Positions 45,360 through 57,426 of a DNA stretch of 64,000 nt are shown here, piece after piece (positions within the stretch are counted from its first letter, which is position 1; the number at the start of each line of letters is the position of its first letter). The position numbers were made by a program, and so were the translations under genes. Below the pieces are notes generated by a model, which did not search any database, was not told the DNA's origin, and saw only the letters and a program-made list of their open reading frames with translations. The stretch is from Pogostemon cablin (Eukaryota; Streptophyta; Magnoliopsida; Lamiales; Lamiaceae). The stretch lies in assembly GCA_023678885.1 (NCBI GenBank), contig CM042966.1, forward strand, positions 27,418,028 to 27,482,027. The letters are read 5' to 3'.

Positions 45360-48300
45360 CTGAATGCAGTCATTGAAGAAGAAAATTCGGAGGGGTACGA
45401 AACAATGATAGGTATGCTAACAATATCTAACATGCCAGCATGTGTTTTATTCGATACTGGTTCATCCCACTCCTTTATATTTGAAAGATTTATAAGAAAA
45501 CTAGGGATCAAAGGAAACGTGGAAATAACAATGGATGTAGGTGTTACTTCTGGGAAAAATATAAGAGTAAACAATATGTTGAAAAGGAGTTATATTAGAA
45601 GTGAATTGGCACATACTTGATGCTGACCTCTATATCATTGAAATGAAAATTTTTGATATCATTTTGGGAATAGATTGGTTGGGTAAGTATAAGGCCAACA
45701 TATATTATGCAGAGCGAAATATAAAGTTAGAAACGAGATAAGGCAAAGAATTCATATTCTATGGTATTAGACAACATCCAGAAGTGAAAATCATATCCTC
45801 AATCAAAGCCATGAAGATGCTACGGAAAGGAGAATGTTAAGGATATTTGGTGAACATCACAAAGGAGAAAGAAGATGACAATCCACCAAATAAGGTGCCA
45901 ATCATTAAGGATTTCCTTGATGTATTCCCTGAAGAACTACCTGGAATGCCTCCCGATCGCCAGATAAAATTCACCATTGATGTTATTCCAGGCGCTGTAC
46001 CTATTTCAAAGGCCCCATATAGAATGTCATCAAATGAATTGCAAGAATTGAAGGAATAGTTACAAGAGCTTTTTGATAAAAAATTTATCAGACCAAGTGT
46101 ATCTCCTTGGGGGGCTCCTGTACTGTTTGTAAAGAAAAAGGATGGATCATTAATGATACGCATTGATTATCGCGAACTGAATCGCCTAACTATAAAGAAT
46201 AAATACCCCTTGCCATGTATCGAAGACCTTTTTGATCAATTGAGAAATGCATCTGTTTTCTCAAAAATTGGATCCAGATACCATCAACTAAAAGTCAAGA
46301 AAAGCGACATCCCCAAAACAGCGTTCAGGACTCGATATGGCCATTATGAATTCAATGTAATGCAATTTGGAGTAACCAATGCACCAGCAGTCTTTATAGA
46401 TCTGATGAATCGAGTCTTTTGTTAGTACCTTGACTGTTTTGTCATTGTGTTTATATTCTTGTCTACTCAGAAAATGAGAAGCAACATGAGGAACATCTCA
46501 GAATCGTGATGGAAAAAATGAGAAAAGAGAAACTCTACGTCAAATTCAGTAAATGTGAATTTTGGATTGATCAAGTTATCTTTTTGGGTCACATCATCTC
46601 TTCTAAAGGGATTGAAGTTGACCCAGCAAAGGTGGAAGCAGTACTAAACTGGAAAGATCCCTCGAACATAAATGAAGTACGGAGTTTTCTAGGATTTATT
46701 GGTTACTGCCGGAGGTTCATTCAAGATTTCTCTAGAATTGCAAAACCACTAACTCAACTTACAAAGAAGAATGAGAAGTTCATTTGGTCCCAAAAATGTG
46801 AAGAAATTTTCCAAGAGCTGAAACGAAGATTGGTATCAGCACCAATTTTAAACATTCCAGATGGAACTGAAGGGTTTGTAATTTACACAGATGCTTCAAA
46901 ATCAGGCATAGGATGTATGCTAATGCAACACGGGAAGGTTGTGGCATATGCCTTAAGATAATTAAAACAACATGAAGTAAATTATCCAACTCATGACCTT
47001 GAATTAGCTACAGTTGTGCATGCGTTAAAGATATGGTGTCACTACCTCTACGAGAAAAAATGCTAAATCTACACGGATCACAAAAGTTTGAAATACTTCT
47101 TCACCCAAAAGGAACTAAATATGCAATAGAGAAGGTGGCTCGAATTAGTAAAGGATTATGATTGCGAAATACTTTATCACCTAGGGAAGGCAAATGTTGT
47201 GGCAGATGCACTCAGTCGGAAGCGTGATGGGCAATTAACTATGATACCTATAAAGCAAAGGTCATTGGTTCAGGAATTCTTAAAATTAAATTTGCAATTC
47301 GTTAGGCCATACTGTACCTCAATTATAGTTACAACTTTAATAGTACAACCTACCTTGAGAGATCGTATAAAGGAATCATAAAGGGATGATGTTTTTCTGA
47401 ACAAAATAAAAGGAAAAGTCAAGGTAGAAGGTGTTAGAGGATTTTCTATAACCACTGATGAAATTTTAGTGTACGAAGGAAGAGTGTTTGTACCCAATAA
47501 TGAAGAATTACAGAAGGCGATCCTCACTGAAGCTCACAACACATCATACACTGTACATCCAGGAGAAACCAAGATGTACAAAGACTTGAAGAAAAATTTT
47601 TAGTGGAGAGAAATGAAAAGGAGTATTGCACAGTTTGTGAGACAATGTCTAACATGTCAGGAAGTTAAAGCTGAACACCAACGACCCTCTGGATTGCTCA
47701 AACCACTCGAGATCCCTAAGTGGAAGTGGAAACATATTACAATGGATTTTATAATTGGGTTGCCAAAATCCAGCAAATATCATGATGCTATCTGAGTAAT
47801 TATCGATCGACTCACCAAAGTAAGTTACTTTATCCCAGTGCGAATGACATTCACTATGGATCATCTTGCTCAGTTGTATATTGAAGAAATCGTGAGGTTG
47901 CATGGAATACCAGTATCAATAGTATTCAATAGAGATACGTGTTTCACTTCAAAATTTTGGAGAAGTTTGCAGAAGGCAATGGGGACAGAACTCAAGTTCA
48001 GTACTGCCTATTACCCACAAACAGATGGTCAATCCGAGAGGACAATCCAAACGTTAGAAGATATGCTCCAAGCTTGTGCCTTAGACTTTGAGGAAGACTG
48101 GGAAACTCACCTTTCATTAGTAGAGTTCGCTTACAACAACAGTTACCAGACTACTATTCGAATGGTACCTTTTGAAGCACTATACGGAAAAAGATGTCGC
48201 TCACCAATTATATGGAACAAAGTTGGAGTTCAAAAAATTTTAGGTCCTGAATTGGTAGAAAAATCGGTAGAAGTGATCACTACAGTGCGAGAAAGAATCA

Positions 48301-48617
48301 AAGCAGCACACGACCGACAAAAATCTTACGTCGATATACGGAGGAAGGATTTACAATTTGAAGTCGGAAAAAAAGTATTTCTTAGAATTGCATCAATTAA
48401 AGGGTTGATAAGATTCGGAAAAAGAGGAAAATTGAAGCCAAGGTATGTTGGATCATTCGAAATACTGGAAAAAGTTGGAAGTGTGGCTTATATATTGGCC
48501 TTGTCTCCTGAACTATCTTCAGCTCATAATGTGATTCATGTATTAATGCTTCGAAAGTATATTGTAGATCCAAGCCACGTGACTGATTTTAAAGACCTAG
48601 AAGTAATGAGAATGTGA
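45360..48617 (+). pseudogene. Chromovirus protease-RT-RNase H-integrase, broken
   Basis: Protease shows VLFDTGSSHSFI. RT shows PYRMSSNELQELKE, VSPWGAPVLFVKKKDGSL, IDYRELNRLTIKN and MQFGVTNAPAVFIDLMNRVF. A small deletion near 46450 removes the catalytic Asp-Asp of the YxDD box and shifts the frame, so reading resumes at ILVYSENEKQ. The connection and RNase H carry VIYTDASKSGIGCMLMQHGK and VADALSRKRDG. Integrase carries CLTCQEVKAEHQRPSGLL, TMDFIIGLP, FNRDTCF, DGQSERTIQTLEDML and NNSYQTTIRM. At least six further stops or shifts occur. No chromodomain could be read after 48617. Confidence 0.92.
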
Positions 48618-48828
48618 CCTACGAAGAGATACCGATGAGCATTTTAGGGAGAAAGACTCAGGAACTTAGAAACCGAGAGATACCTTTAATACTAGTACAA
48701 TGGAGTAGACACGATAGAGAATGAGCAACATGAGAACGTGAGGACGAGATTTTAGCCAAATATCCAGACTTTTATAGGGAAACGAGTAAGTAAATTTTGG
48801 AGACGAAATTTTATTTAGTGGGGGAGGA

Positions 48829-49106
48829 TGTAATACCCCAAACATTTATAATTATTTTACACTAATTTCACAATGTCACTATATAATTTATTTTGCTTCT
48901 AAAAATTTACATGAAGAAGTGATGGAGACATCCAAGTTCAACAACACTCCTAGCACTAATAAATTAATAAAAAGAACACTACTTTGTATTTATATAGAGA
49001 ATAGTAAAATACTTTGAGATAACATTATATATATATTAGATATCTAACGTATGCACAAAATAATTAAAAATTATATTTACTACTGATTTTTGTTTGATTT
49101 AAGTTC

Positions 49107-49159
<53 letters not shown>

Positions 49160-49943
49160 AAACAAAATATATAATAAATGAATGAATATAAGGAAAGAGA
49201 TGAGAAATTTAAGGAGGAGTGATTAATGAAGGTACATGCATATGTGCATGGTCATAGTCAGTAATTTTAACATGCGCATGAAATAATATCTGCAAATCGT
49301 ACTAGGAAATATTTTTTTTCCAAAAAAAAAAAAAAGTAATAAATGACCCTGCATGAATTTCCACACGCAGTAGAATGTAACTAGGTGAAATTTTCTCTAT
49401 AAATAGTATATTCACTTCAATTCATCTCACCCCAAAATTAGATATATGTATAGGTAATATTACCGCAAGTTAATTTTTCTATTTCTTCTTCTTTTGCAAC
49501 CCGTATACTTACACTTTCTTACTTTTCTTATATTAAAATTCACATCAAATTATATTCTTAGATATCACTGTTATTACTATTATCACCATACTTAGAATTA
49601 TTATTATTATAATATATATTTACCACATGTATATAAATATCATTTTATGATTTAAAAGGAAGGCAGAGCCTTTGAACTAATCATAAAATGATATCGTATA
49701 TATGTGTACTTACTTTAAAAGCATTTTATTTAGGATAATATGATTACTACTACTATTATTATTATTAATATTATTTTTATAATTTTATGATTTAAAAGGA
49801 AGGTCAATCATCTGACCTAATCATATGCTAATATAAATCTCTTATATTATAATTATTTATATTATTATTACTATTATCATTTTATGATGTAAAAGGAAGA
49901 CCAAGCCTATGATCTTATCATAAAATGATAATTTTCATTCCTA

Positions 49944-50022
<79 letters not shown>

Positions 50023-50787
50023 GAATATTTGGTAAAAGTTTTTAAATAAATTATTTGTGCTAGGTGAAGTGCTGGTGAACAGGACGTCGGATCACTCTTC
50101 TACTCAAGTTGTAAGACGGTATTTTAAGAGAGTAAAGGTGGGTAAAATGTTTGAAAATGGTTGTATGTTATTGTTGGTTTGCATATGAAGTATGCTTATT
50201 TATTCTCTTATGGTAGTAGCATTATGGGTCATGAATTTTATGGTTGCGATTGACGAGTCGTGACAATGGTAGTAGTCGACGGGCTATGAAACATGGTAGT
50301 GACTAACTTTCGGGTTGTCATGAAAAAGAGTAATCATATTATTATGTATTTACTGATTAACATTCTGCCAAAATTACTCACTGAGATTTTAATCTCACAT
50401 TTTCAAACAATAAATTTTCAGGTCAATGATTGGGACATCTGGACTGCGACAAGACATCACATCCTTTTTGGTTCCCACTATAATTCTACAGTGTATATTT
50501 ATAAAAATGCAAAGACTGTGAATTTTCAAATAATGGTTTCTTAATGTAATTTTTAATGTATGTATGTATGTATGTTTGTATACATTAAATTTTATTATTA
50601 GCATTATATTATTACACTATTATAAAATTATTTTCAAAAGTTATAAATTATTTTTTCCTCCTTTAAAATATTGTGTTAAACTTTTAAGTAAGTCTGTAAT
50701 GATATTTTCGATTCATTAGTAGTACTTCGATTTCAAAAAATAAAAAGAAAAATTTATTTATTTATTTTTTTGGGCTCGGGTGCTACA
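48829..50787 (+). repeat. 3' LTR of the chromovirus-like element
   Basis: 1959 bp, TGTAATACCCC...TGCTACA, directly after a GTGGGGGAGGA polypurine tract. It contains (TA)n tracts at 49112-49156 and 49946-50017 and one copy of the segment triplicated in the 5' LTR. Confidence 0.9.
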
Positions 50788-51031
50788 AATTATATTATAA
50801 TATTTTATAATCATACTGTATAAATCATTCACCATAAAAACATACACAAACTATTAACAAAAATATTTTTTTTGTGTAAAAATCATATTTTAATTCGTGA
50901 TAAATATGAAACCACTAAAGCCAGGGATGCCCTACTTCACAACCCTGTCTCTTTATTTCAAATTTCATTATTTGGTCCATATAACTCCACTTCCATGCTT
51001 CTTAACCTTTTCATAAAAGAGGGCAAAAAGA
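50788..51031. other. Intergenic sequence left of the second SINE
   Basis: No coding sequence. Positions 51013-51031 are the left copy of the SINE target-site duplication. Confidence 0.5.
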
Positions 51032-51269
51032 GCCCCCAGGGCATAGCTCAAGTGGTAGAGGGGAGGGTGGAAAGGCCTTCCAGCTGAGCTTGGTTGCTGC
51101 AGGGTGGGGGTTCGAATCCTGCCTTTGGCATGGATTTGGCCCCTTGCAAGCACAAGTTTAACAGTGAGCCCTCTCTATAAGCCACTTGAGGCACATCCTG
51201 CGATTTACCTCCTCCACCAATCCCCAGGGCAGGGGCGGTGGGGGCCCCTAATGGTGGGGTACACCATTT
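51032..51269 (+). mobile_element. tRNA-derived SINE, copy 2
   Basis: Same A and B boxes and T-ending tail as the copy at 24663; the two differ by eye at one substitution and one inserted G. A perfect 19-bp target-site duplication, ATAAAAGAGGGCAAAAAGA, flanks it (51013-51031 and 51270-51288). It lies about 175 bp upstream of the early-nodulin-like gene. Confidence 0.93.
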
Positions 51270-51442
51270 ATAAAAGAGGGCAAAAAGAACCCAACTCCAA
51301 AAATCCAAAAATAATTATAAAAGTAAGTAATAATATAAGTGAGTGAGTGATGGATCCGTTATGTTATGCAACCGTTAGTTGGACACACTTTAATACCCCC
51401 AACGCTCCCTTACAGCTAAGTCCACCCCACCCCCAACCAGCC

Positions 51443-51973
51443 ATGTCCACCTCACCGCCGCCGCCCTCCTCCTCCTCCTCTCCACCGTCGCCGCCACCGA
51501 CCACATCGTCGGCGACAACAAGGGCTGGAACCCCGGCATCAACTACACACTCTGGGCCAACAACCACACCTACGTCGGCGACCTCATCTGTAATAACACT
51601 CTTCCCTCTCTATCTCTTCTTCCTCTCTCTTAATTTTCGGACAGCAGCGAGTGAGAGAGTTGGATATATTATTACAGCATTCAGGTACCAGAAAACGCAG
51701 TACAACGTGTTCGAAGTGAACCAAACATGGTACGACAACTGTACGGTCGATGGAGCAACGGGAAACTGGAGCAGTGGCAAAGATTTCATTCTGTTGGATA
51801 AGGCCAAGAGATATTACTTCATTTGTGGAACTGGTGGCTGCTTTTCCGGCATGAAGGTCTCTGTTCTTGTCCACCCACTCCCTCAACCGCCCACCGCCGC
51901 CGCATCCCATTCTTCCAATCATTCCTCTGCGGCGGCTACGCCGCCGCGCTCACTTGCCGGAATTGTGGTCTGA
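51443..51973 (+). pseudogene. Early-nodulin-like (lamin-like cupredoxin) gene, cut by a copia insertion
   Basis: Exon 1 (to 51589) and exon 2 (from 51678) flank an 88-bp GT-AG intron. The mature frame reads HIVGDNKGWNPGINYTLWAN, HTYVGDLI, SFRYQKTQYNVFEVNQ, DNCTVDGATGNWSSGKDFIL, RYYFICGTGGCF and GMKVSVLVHPLP. This is the phytocyanin fold of ENODL proteins, extracellular and usually GPI-anchored. The usual copper-ligand His residues are Tyr and Cys here, as in lamin-like members. A Ser/Ala/Pro-rich linker ends SLAGIVV, where the stop TGA is the first three bases of the copia LTR. The ATG at 51443 is out of frame with the mature protein by one base within a CCG/CTC run, so the signal peptide is shifted as well. 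Confidence 0.85.
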
Positions 51974-52583
51974 GATGGAAACCTCACACTTAATGTCTGA
52001 TCAACATTAGTAGGAGTGTATTTATAGTTTTAGTTGTGTGTGATCATGTTAAACACCAGAAACAGGTGCATGATCATACTTAATGAGCTGGAAACCAATG
52101 CATGTGATGAGTTGTGACTGGGGCAGTTTACGGCGGTTGTACAGAAGGTGTGGTAGTTTGTTGGAAGCGGTTCTATGCATGGATCGAAAGCTCATAATGC
52201 TAGCTGTGAGCTGGAAGTGGTTGCAACAGAAATAGATTCTATTTAACCACCCATATGACAGCTGGAAGATGCTGCACTCGATTGGTCCCATAAGTTTGTT
52301 ATCACATGTGATGTATATATATAGCTGTAATCTTAGCTTGTATGTATCTATAACCATCCAAAACCCTCTGCATGCAATAAAAATTCATCATCATCAAGTG
52401 GACGTAGGCTTGGTTAATAAGCTGAACCACTATACATCTTGTTCTTCAAAGTTTCTTCAAACACACTAGCACACACTTGTTCTTGATCTATTATTTGAGA
52501 GTTTGAATCAATCTTTGATTCTTTATTCAAAGTTTATCAAAGCGATTCGGTTGATTGGTCTGTTTGTGCATTCAAAACTGAGA
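51971..52583 (+). repeat. 5' LTR of the young copia element
   Basis: Begins TGAGATGGAAACC. Judged by the target duplication it ends AACTGAGA, a TG...GA terminus. Contains a TATATATATAG box near 52312 and AATAAA near 52376. Confidence 0.88.
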
Positions 52584-52603
52584 ATTGGCGCCGTCTGTGG
52601 GAA
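52584..52603 (+). other. Primer-binding site
   Basis: ATTGGCGCCGTCTGTGGGAA follows the LTR directly and equals that of the 2.93-kb non-autonomous element. Confidence 0.8.
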
Positions 52604-52661
52604 ACACCATAGGCAAGTAGATCAAAGGAGCAGTTATCTGAAGAAGAAGGAAGGATTCAAG

Positions 52662-53540
52662 ATGGTTACCAAATTTGATATTGAGCGGTTCACTGAGAAG
52701 TCAAACTACGGGCTGTGGAAGATCAAGATGAGATCCATCTTGGTACAGCAAGGCCTCGGAGGAGCAATCAAAGAAGCTCCAGTTAATGAAGCAGCAGCAG
52801 TGGATGTACAGGCTGCAGCAGCTGAAGCAGATCTTCAAGAAAGAGCTCTAAGTGCCATCTTCTTGTGTCTTGGTGATAAGGCACTCAGAGAAGTTCAGAG
52901 GGAAACGACTGCAAGAGCAGTATGGAAGAAGCTTGATGATCTCTATATGGTAAAAACTCTTGCAAATCGATTATATCTTAAACAGAAATTATATTCATTC
53001 AAAATGACAGAAGAAAAATCAGTTTTAGTTCATCTTGATGAGTTTAATAAGGTACTTGATGATCTGGAAAATGTTGAGGTTAAATTAGAGAATAAAGATA
53101 AGGCTCTGATTTTGTTATCTGCACTTCCAAAATCGTTTGAAAATTTTAAAGACACATTGCTATTTGGTAGCAAAGAATCAATAAGTCTTGATGAGGTTGA
53201 ATTAGCTTTGAAAACTAAGGAGTTACAAAAGTGTAGTGAGGAACAAGGAGCATCAGGGAAGGATTGATGATCCGGAAGGGAAATCAGAATAAGAAACATA
53301 ACAAGAAGGGTAGTTCTGATGGTAAGAAACAAGATACCAAAGGTGATCAGTCTGCCAGTGACAAGGAAGGAAGAAAATGCTTCCACTGTCATGAACCTTG
53401 TCATTTTAAGAAGAATTGTTACAAGTGGAAAGCAGCCAAAAGAAAGAAGGCAGAGGCTGGGAATGATGGACAACAAAGAGTGCAAGCAAATCAGGTGGCA
53501 ATTAATCAAAATCAGGTGGAATTGATTATCCTGAGGCACT
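52662..53540 (+). pseudogene. Copia gag with one frameshift
   Basis: Starts MVTKFDIERFTEKSNYGLWK, then LSAIFLCLGDKALREVQRET, LYLKQKLYSFKM and LLSALPKSFENFKDTLLFGS, the copia UBN2-type gag. A TGA near 53265 ends that frame. A one-base shift continues into a lysine-rich linker and a zinc knuckle CFHCHEPCHFKKNC (CX2CX4HX4C, with Cys in place of the usual Gly before His). Confidence 0.92.
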
Positions 53541-53565
53541 GTTAATCTGTTCATCAAAAGGATCC

Positions 53566-56500
53566 ATGGATTGGATCCTTGATTCAGGATGTTCATTTCA
53601 TATGTCTCCAATGAAGCATTGGTTTACTGATCTCAAGTATCAAAATGCTGGATCAGTATTATTAGGAAATGATCATACATGTCAGATAAAGGGAATATGC
53701 TCTATCAAGTTAAGAATGCATGATGGAGTGGTTAGAACCTTGACAGGTGTGAGGTACATTCCAGAACTCAAGAGAAATCTAATTTCATTAGGTATATTAG
53801 ATGCTTCAGGATATGAATTTAGAACAAAAAGAGTACTCATTGTTGAAAAAGATGAGTATGAAGTAATGAAAGGAATCAGGAAAAGAGAGTTGTACATTCT
53901 TGATGGTCATACTGTAACTGGACAGAATAATGCTACAATTGGAAGTGATAATATACACTTATGGCATGGGAGGTTAGCTCATATAAGTGAGAAAGGGCTA
54001 CAAGAACTATCAAGGCAGAAAGCTATCTGCATCACTCCATCAGAGCAGTTGAAACAATGTGAACATTGCATTTTTGGAAAGGTTAAGAGACTTAAGTTTG
54101 GAACTGGTGATCACACAAGTACATCCAGGCTGGATTACATCCATTCAGACTTATGGGGACCTGCAAGAACTCAAACCAAAGGTGGTGGCAGGTACTTCAT
54201 GTCTTTCATAGATGATTATAGTAGGAAAGTGTGGATATATATTCTTAAAACTAAGGATGCAGCCTTTAACACTTTCAAGAATTGGCTAGTTGAGGTGGAG
54301 AACATCTGTAATGCTAAGATCAAAGTGTTAAGAACTGATAATGGTCTTGAATATTGTTCTGAAGAGTTCAACAAGTTCTGTAGAGATAAAGGTATCATAA
54401 GACACAAGACTGTTCCAGGCACACCACAACAAAATGGTGTTACAGAAAGATTAAATCAAACCTTACTAGAGAGAGTAAGGTGTATATTGAGTAATTCTGG
54501 TTTGACAAAGGACTTTTGGGGTGAGCTGGTCACTACAGTGGCATTCCTCATAAATAGAAGTCCATCAGCAGCTCTGAAGTTTAAAATACCTCAAGAGGTA
54601 TGGTCAGGAAAATTAGCAGATTACTCAATACTTAGAGTTATTGGTTGTTTAGCTTATGCTCATGTTAAGCAAGATAAGTTAGCACCAAGAGCAGTGAAGT
54701 GTGTTATGATAGGATATCCTAAGGGTGTGAAAGCTTACAAACTATGGAGTATTGAAAGCAAGAAGTTCTTAGTAAGCAGGGATGTCACATTTAATGAGGC
54801 TGTAATGCCACTATGTCCACAACAAGTGCAGACTATTCAAGGAAGTAATAAAACTGAGCTTGAGGTGGAGCATGCCAAGAGAATTGTACATGACCAGAGG
54901 GCAGGTGATGTAGAAATATTACAAGATGATACTGCTGAAATCACTGATAATGATCAAGGAAGATCAGAAACTGATGAGCTGTTAAATAGTTATCAGTTAG
55001 CTAGGGACAGACAGAGAAGGTCTATTAAACCACCAGCTAGGTATGCAAATGCTGACATAGTCTCTTATGCACTATATACAGCAGAGGAGATTGATTCATA
55101 TGAACCAAAGAATTACTAGAGGCTATGAATTGCAAGGAAAGTGACAGGTGGAGTGTTGCTATGCTAGAAGAGTTGATGTCTTTGGAAAAGAATCAAACAT
55201 GGAAGATAGTTCAGAAGCCAAAGGATCAGAGGTTGGTTAGTTACAAGTGGATCTACAAGAAAAAGGTAGCTCCAGAGAATGCAGGTGGAATAAGGTACAA
55301 GGCTAGATTAGTTGCAAGAGGTTTTTCACAGAAAGAGGGGATTGATTACACTGAAATTTTCTCTCCTGTTGTCAAACATTGTTTAATTAGAGTAATGCTA
55401 GCTCTAGTTGCTCAGTTTGATCTTGAGTTTCATCAAATGGATGTAACAACAGCTTTTCTTCATGGAAATTTGGAAGAGAAAATATATATGAGCATTCCAG
55501 AAGGTGTAGCAGTTCAAGATACTACCAATAAGGCTTGTTTACTTCTGAAATCTTTATATGGATTGAAGCAAAGCCCAAGGAGACGGTACTTGAGGTTTGA
55601 TGAATATATTGTCAGCTGTGGTTTCAAAAGAAGTCTGCATGACAGTTGTGTGTACATTGTGATGTTGATTGGCAGGTATTCTTACTATTGTATGTTGATG
55701 ACATACTGATAGCTTGCAAATCTATGGATGAAATTCTAGCTGTCAAAGAGATGTTGAAATCAGAATTTAGCATGAAAGACTTAGGGGAAGCTACTGTAAT
55801 TCTAGTGATGCAGATTGAGAGGGATAGATCAGCTCGATCAGTTGTGCTTCATCAGAGTATTTACTTGGAAAAAGTACTAAAAAGATATAATATGGATATG
55901 TGTAAATCAGTTTCCACACCTGTTAAGCAAGGGATAAGTTTATCAAGTCAACAATCAGCAAGTACTGAAGCAGAGGTTTCAGAAATGGATAAAATTCCAT
56001 ATGCTAATGCTGTAGGAAGTCTTATGTATGCAATGGTGTGTTGTAGACCAGATTTAGCTCATGCAATGAGCTTAGTGAGCAGGTTCATGGGAAATCCAGG
56101 AAAGGAGCATTGGGAAGTTGTCAAATGGATTCAAAGATATCTGAAAGGAAGCTTAACAACAGGTTTGCATTTCAATAAGATTTCATCTAACATTAAATTT
56201 CTTGCAGGTTATGTAGATGCTGACTATGCTGCAAATTTGGACACAAGGAAATCACTATCAGGCTATGTATTCAGTTTATTTGGAACAGCCATCAGTTGGA
56301 GGTCAACACATCAATCAGTGGTGGCACTATCTACAACATAGGCTGAGTTCATTTCACTTACAGAAGGGATTAAGGAAGGTCTGTGGTTGAAAGGAATTCT
56401 GTCTGAATTTGGTATTGTGCAAGAGTCTGTGGTGCTGTATTGTGATAATTCTAGTGTCATACATCTCTCAAGGCACCAAGGATGTCATGAAAGAACAAAG

Positions 56501-56704
56501 CATATTGATATCAGACTATACTTCATTAGAGATTTGATAGATGATGGAAGAGTGATTGTGAAGAAAATTGGAACAGAAAGGAATCCATCAGATTTTCTTA
56601 CAAAGGCTTTGCTACTTCAAAGTTCGAATTGTGCAAAAGCCTTATCAACATGTGTTAAATATGATAGTCATGAGTTCTGCTACTCTCTCAAAGTAGTGAA
56701 GTGA
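53566..56704 (+). pseudogene. Copia protease-integrase-RT-RNase H, lightly broken
   Basis: Protease shows WILDSGCSFHMSPM. Integrase shows LWHGRLAHISEKGLQ, CEHCIFGK and catalytic HSDLWGPA, RTDNGLEYC and NGVTERLNQTLLERV; this first frame is open for 517 codons (53566-55119). After a TAG the RT gives YKARLVARGFSQKEGIDYTE, MDVTTAFLHG, KSLYGLKQSP and, after a one-base shift near 55670, LLYVDDILIA. RNase H shows YVDADYAANLD and VVALSTT, then a TAG in place of the Glu codon that normally precedes AEF, and ends YCDNSSVIHLSRH and HIDIRLYFIRD. All catalytic residues seen are present; only frame lesions disable it. Confidence 0.93.
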
Positions 56705-56813
56705 GTTTTGCTGCTCTCCAACAAAGCAGTGGAAGTAAAGTTTGCTGACTTTTAAAAACAGTGAGATGAAGGTGAAGTAATGAGTGCTTAAGTATGAGGT
56801 TTAGGTGGAGATT

Positions 56814-57426
56814 TGAGATGGAAACCTCACACTTAATGTCTGATCAACATTAGTAGGAGTGTATTTATAGTTTTAGTTGTGTGTGATCATGTTAAACACC
56901 AGAAACAGGTGCATGATCATACTTAATGAGCTGGAAATCAATGCATGTGATGAGTTGTGACTGGGGCAGTTTACGGCGGTTGTACAGAAGGTGTGGTAGT
57001 TTGTTGGAAGCGATTCTATGCATGGATCGAAAGCTCATAATGCTAGCTGTGAGCTGGAAGTGGTTGCAACAGAAATAGATTCCATTTAACCACCCATATG
57101 ACAGCTGGAAGATGTTGCACTCAATTGGTCCCATAAGTTTGTTATCACATGTGATGTATATATATAGCTGTAATCTTAGCTTGTATGTATCTATAACCAT
57201 CCAAAACCCTCTGCATGCAATAAAAATTCATCATCATCAAGTGGACGTAGGCTTGGTTAATAAGCCGAACCACTATACATCTTGTTCTTCAAAGTTTCTT
57301 CAAACACACTAGCACACACTTGTTCTTGATCTATTATTTGAGAGTTTGAATCAATCTTTGATTCTTTATTCAAAGTTTATCAAAGCGATTCGGTTGATTG
57401 GTCTGTTTGTGCATTCAAAACTGAGA
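56814..57426 (+). repeat. 3' LTR of the young copia element
   Basis: Matches the 5' LTR except for six substitutions. Followed by target-site copy TGGTC. Confidence 0.92.

Larger units (their letters stand above)
39529..50787 (+). mobile_element. Chromovirus-like Ty3/gypsy retrotransposon (Tekay/Del-like)
   Basis: An 11.3-kb element with a 5'-truncated but internally triplicated 5' LTR, an initiator-Met-type PBS, an extra ORF, gag, protease, RT, RNase H, integrase, a GTGGGGGAGGATG polypurine tract and a 1.96-kb 3' LTR starting TGTAATACCCC and ending TGCTACA. Gene order and the PPT fit the chromovirus branch. Target-site duplication cannot be tested because the 5' end is missing. Every pol domain carries lesions, so it is inactive. 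Confidence 0.92.
51971..57426 (+). mobile_element. Young Ty1/copia retrotransposon inserted in the ENODL gene
   Basis: Identical-length 613-bp LTRs (51971-52583, 56814-57426) differ at six positions by eye. A perfect TGGTC duplication flanks the element (51966-51970, 57427-57431). The PBS, gag, protease, integrase, RT and RNase H follow in copia order, and TTTAGGTGGAGATT precedes the 3' LTR. Coding lesions are few but present in gag, pol and RNase H. Confidence 0.96.

Noticed and set aside
40585..50544. A ~75-codon open frame (MVV.NFRVVMKKSN...) repeated at 40585, 42468 and 50293
   Set aside because: It recurs only because the LTR segment is repeated; unit 2 of the array lacks it and it resembles no protein. 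Treated as non-coding LTR sequence.
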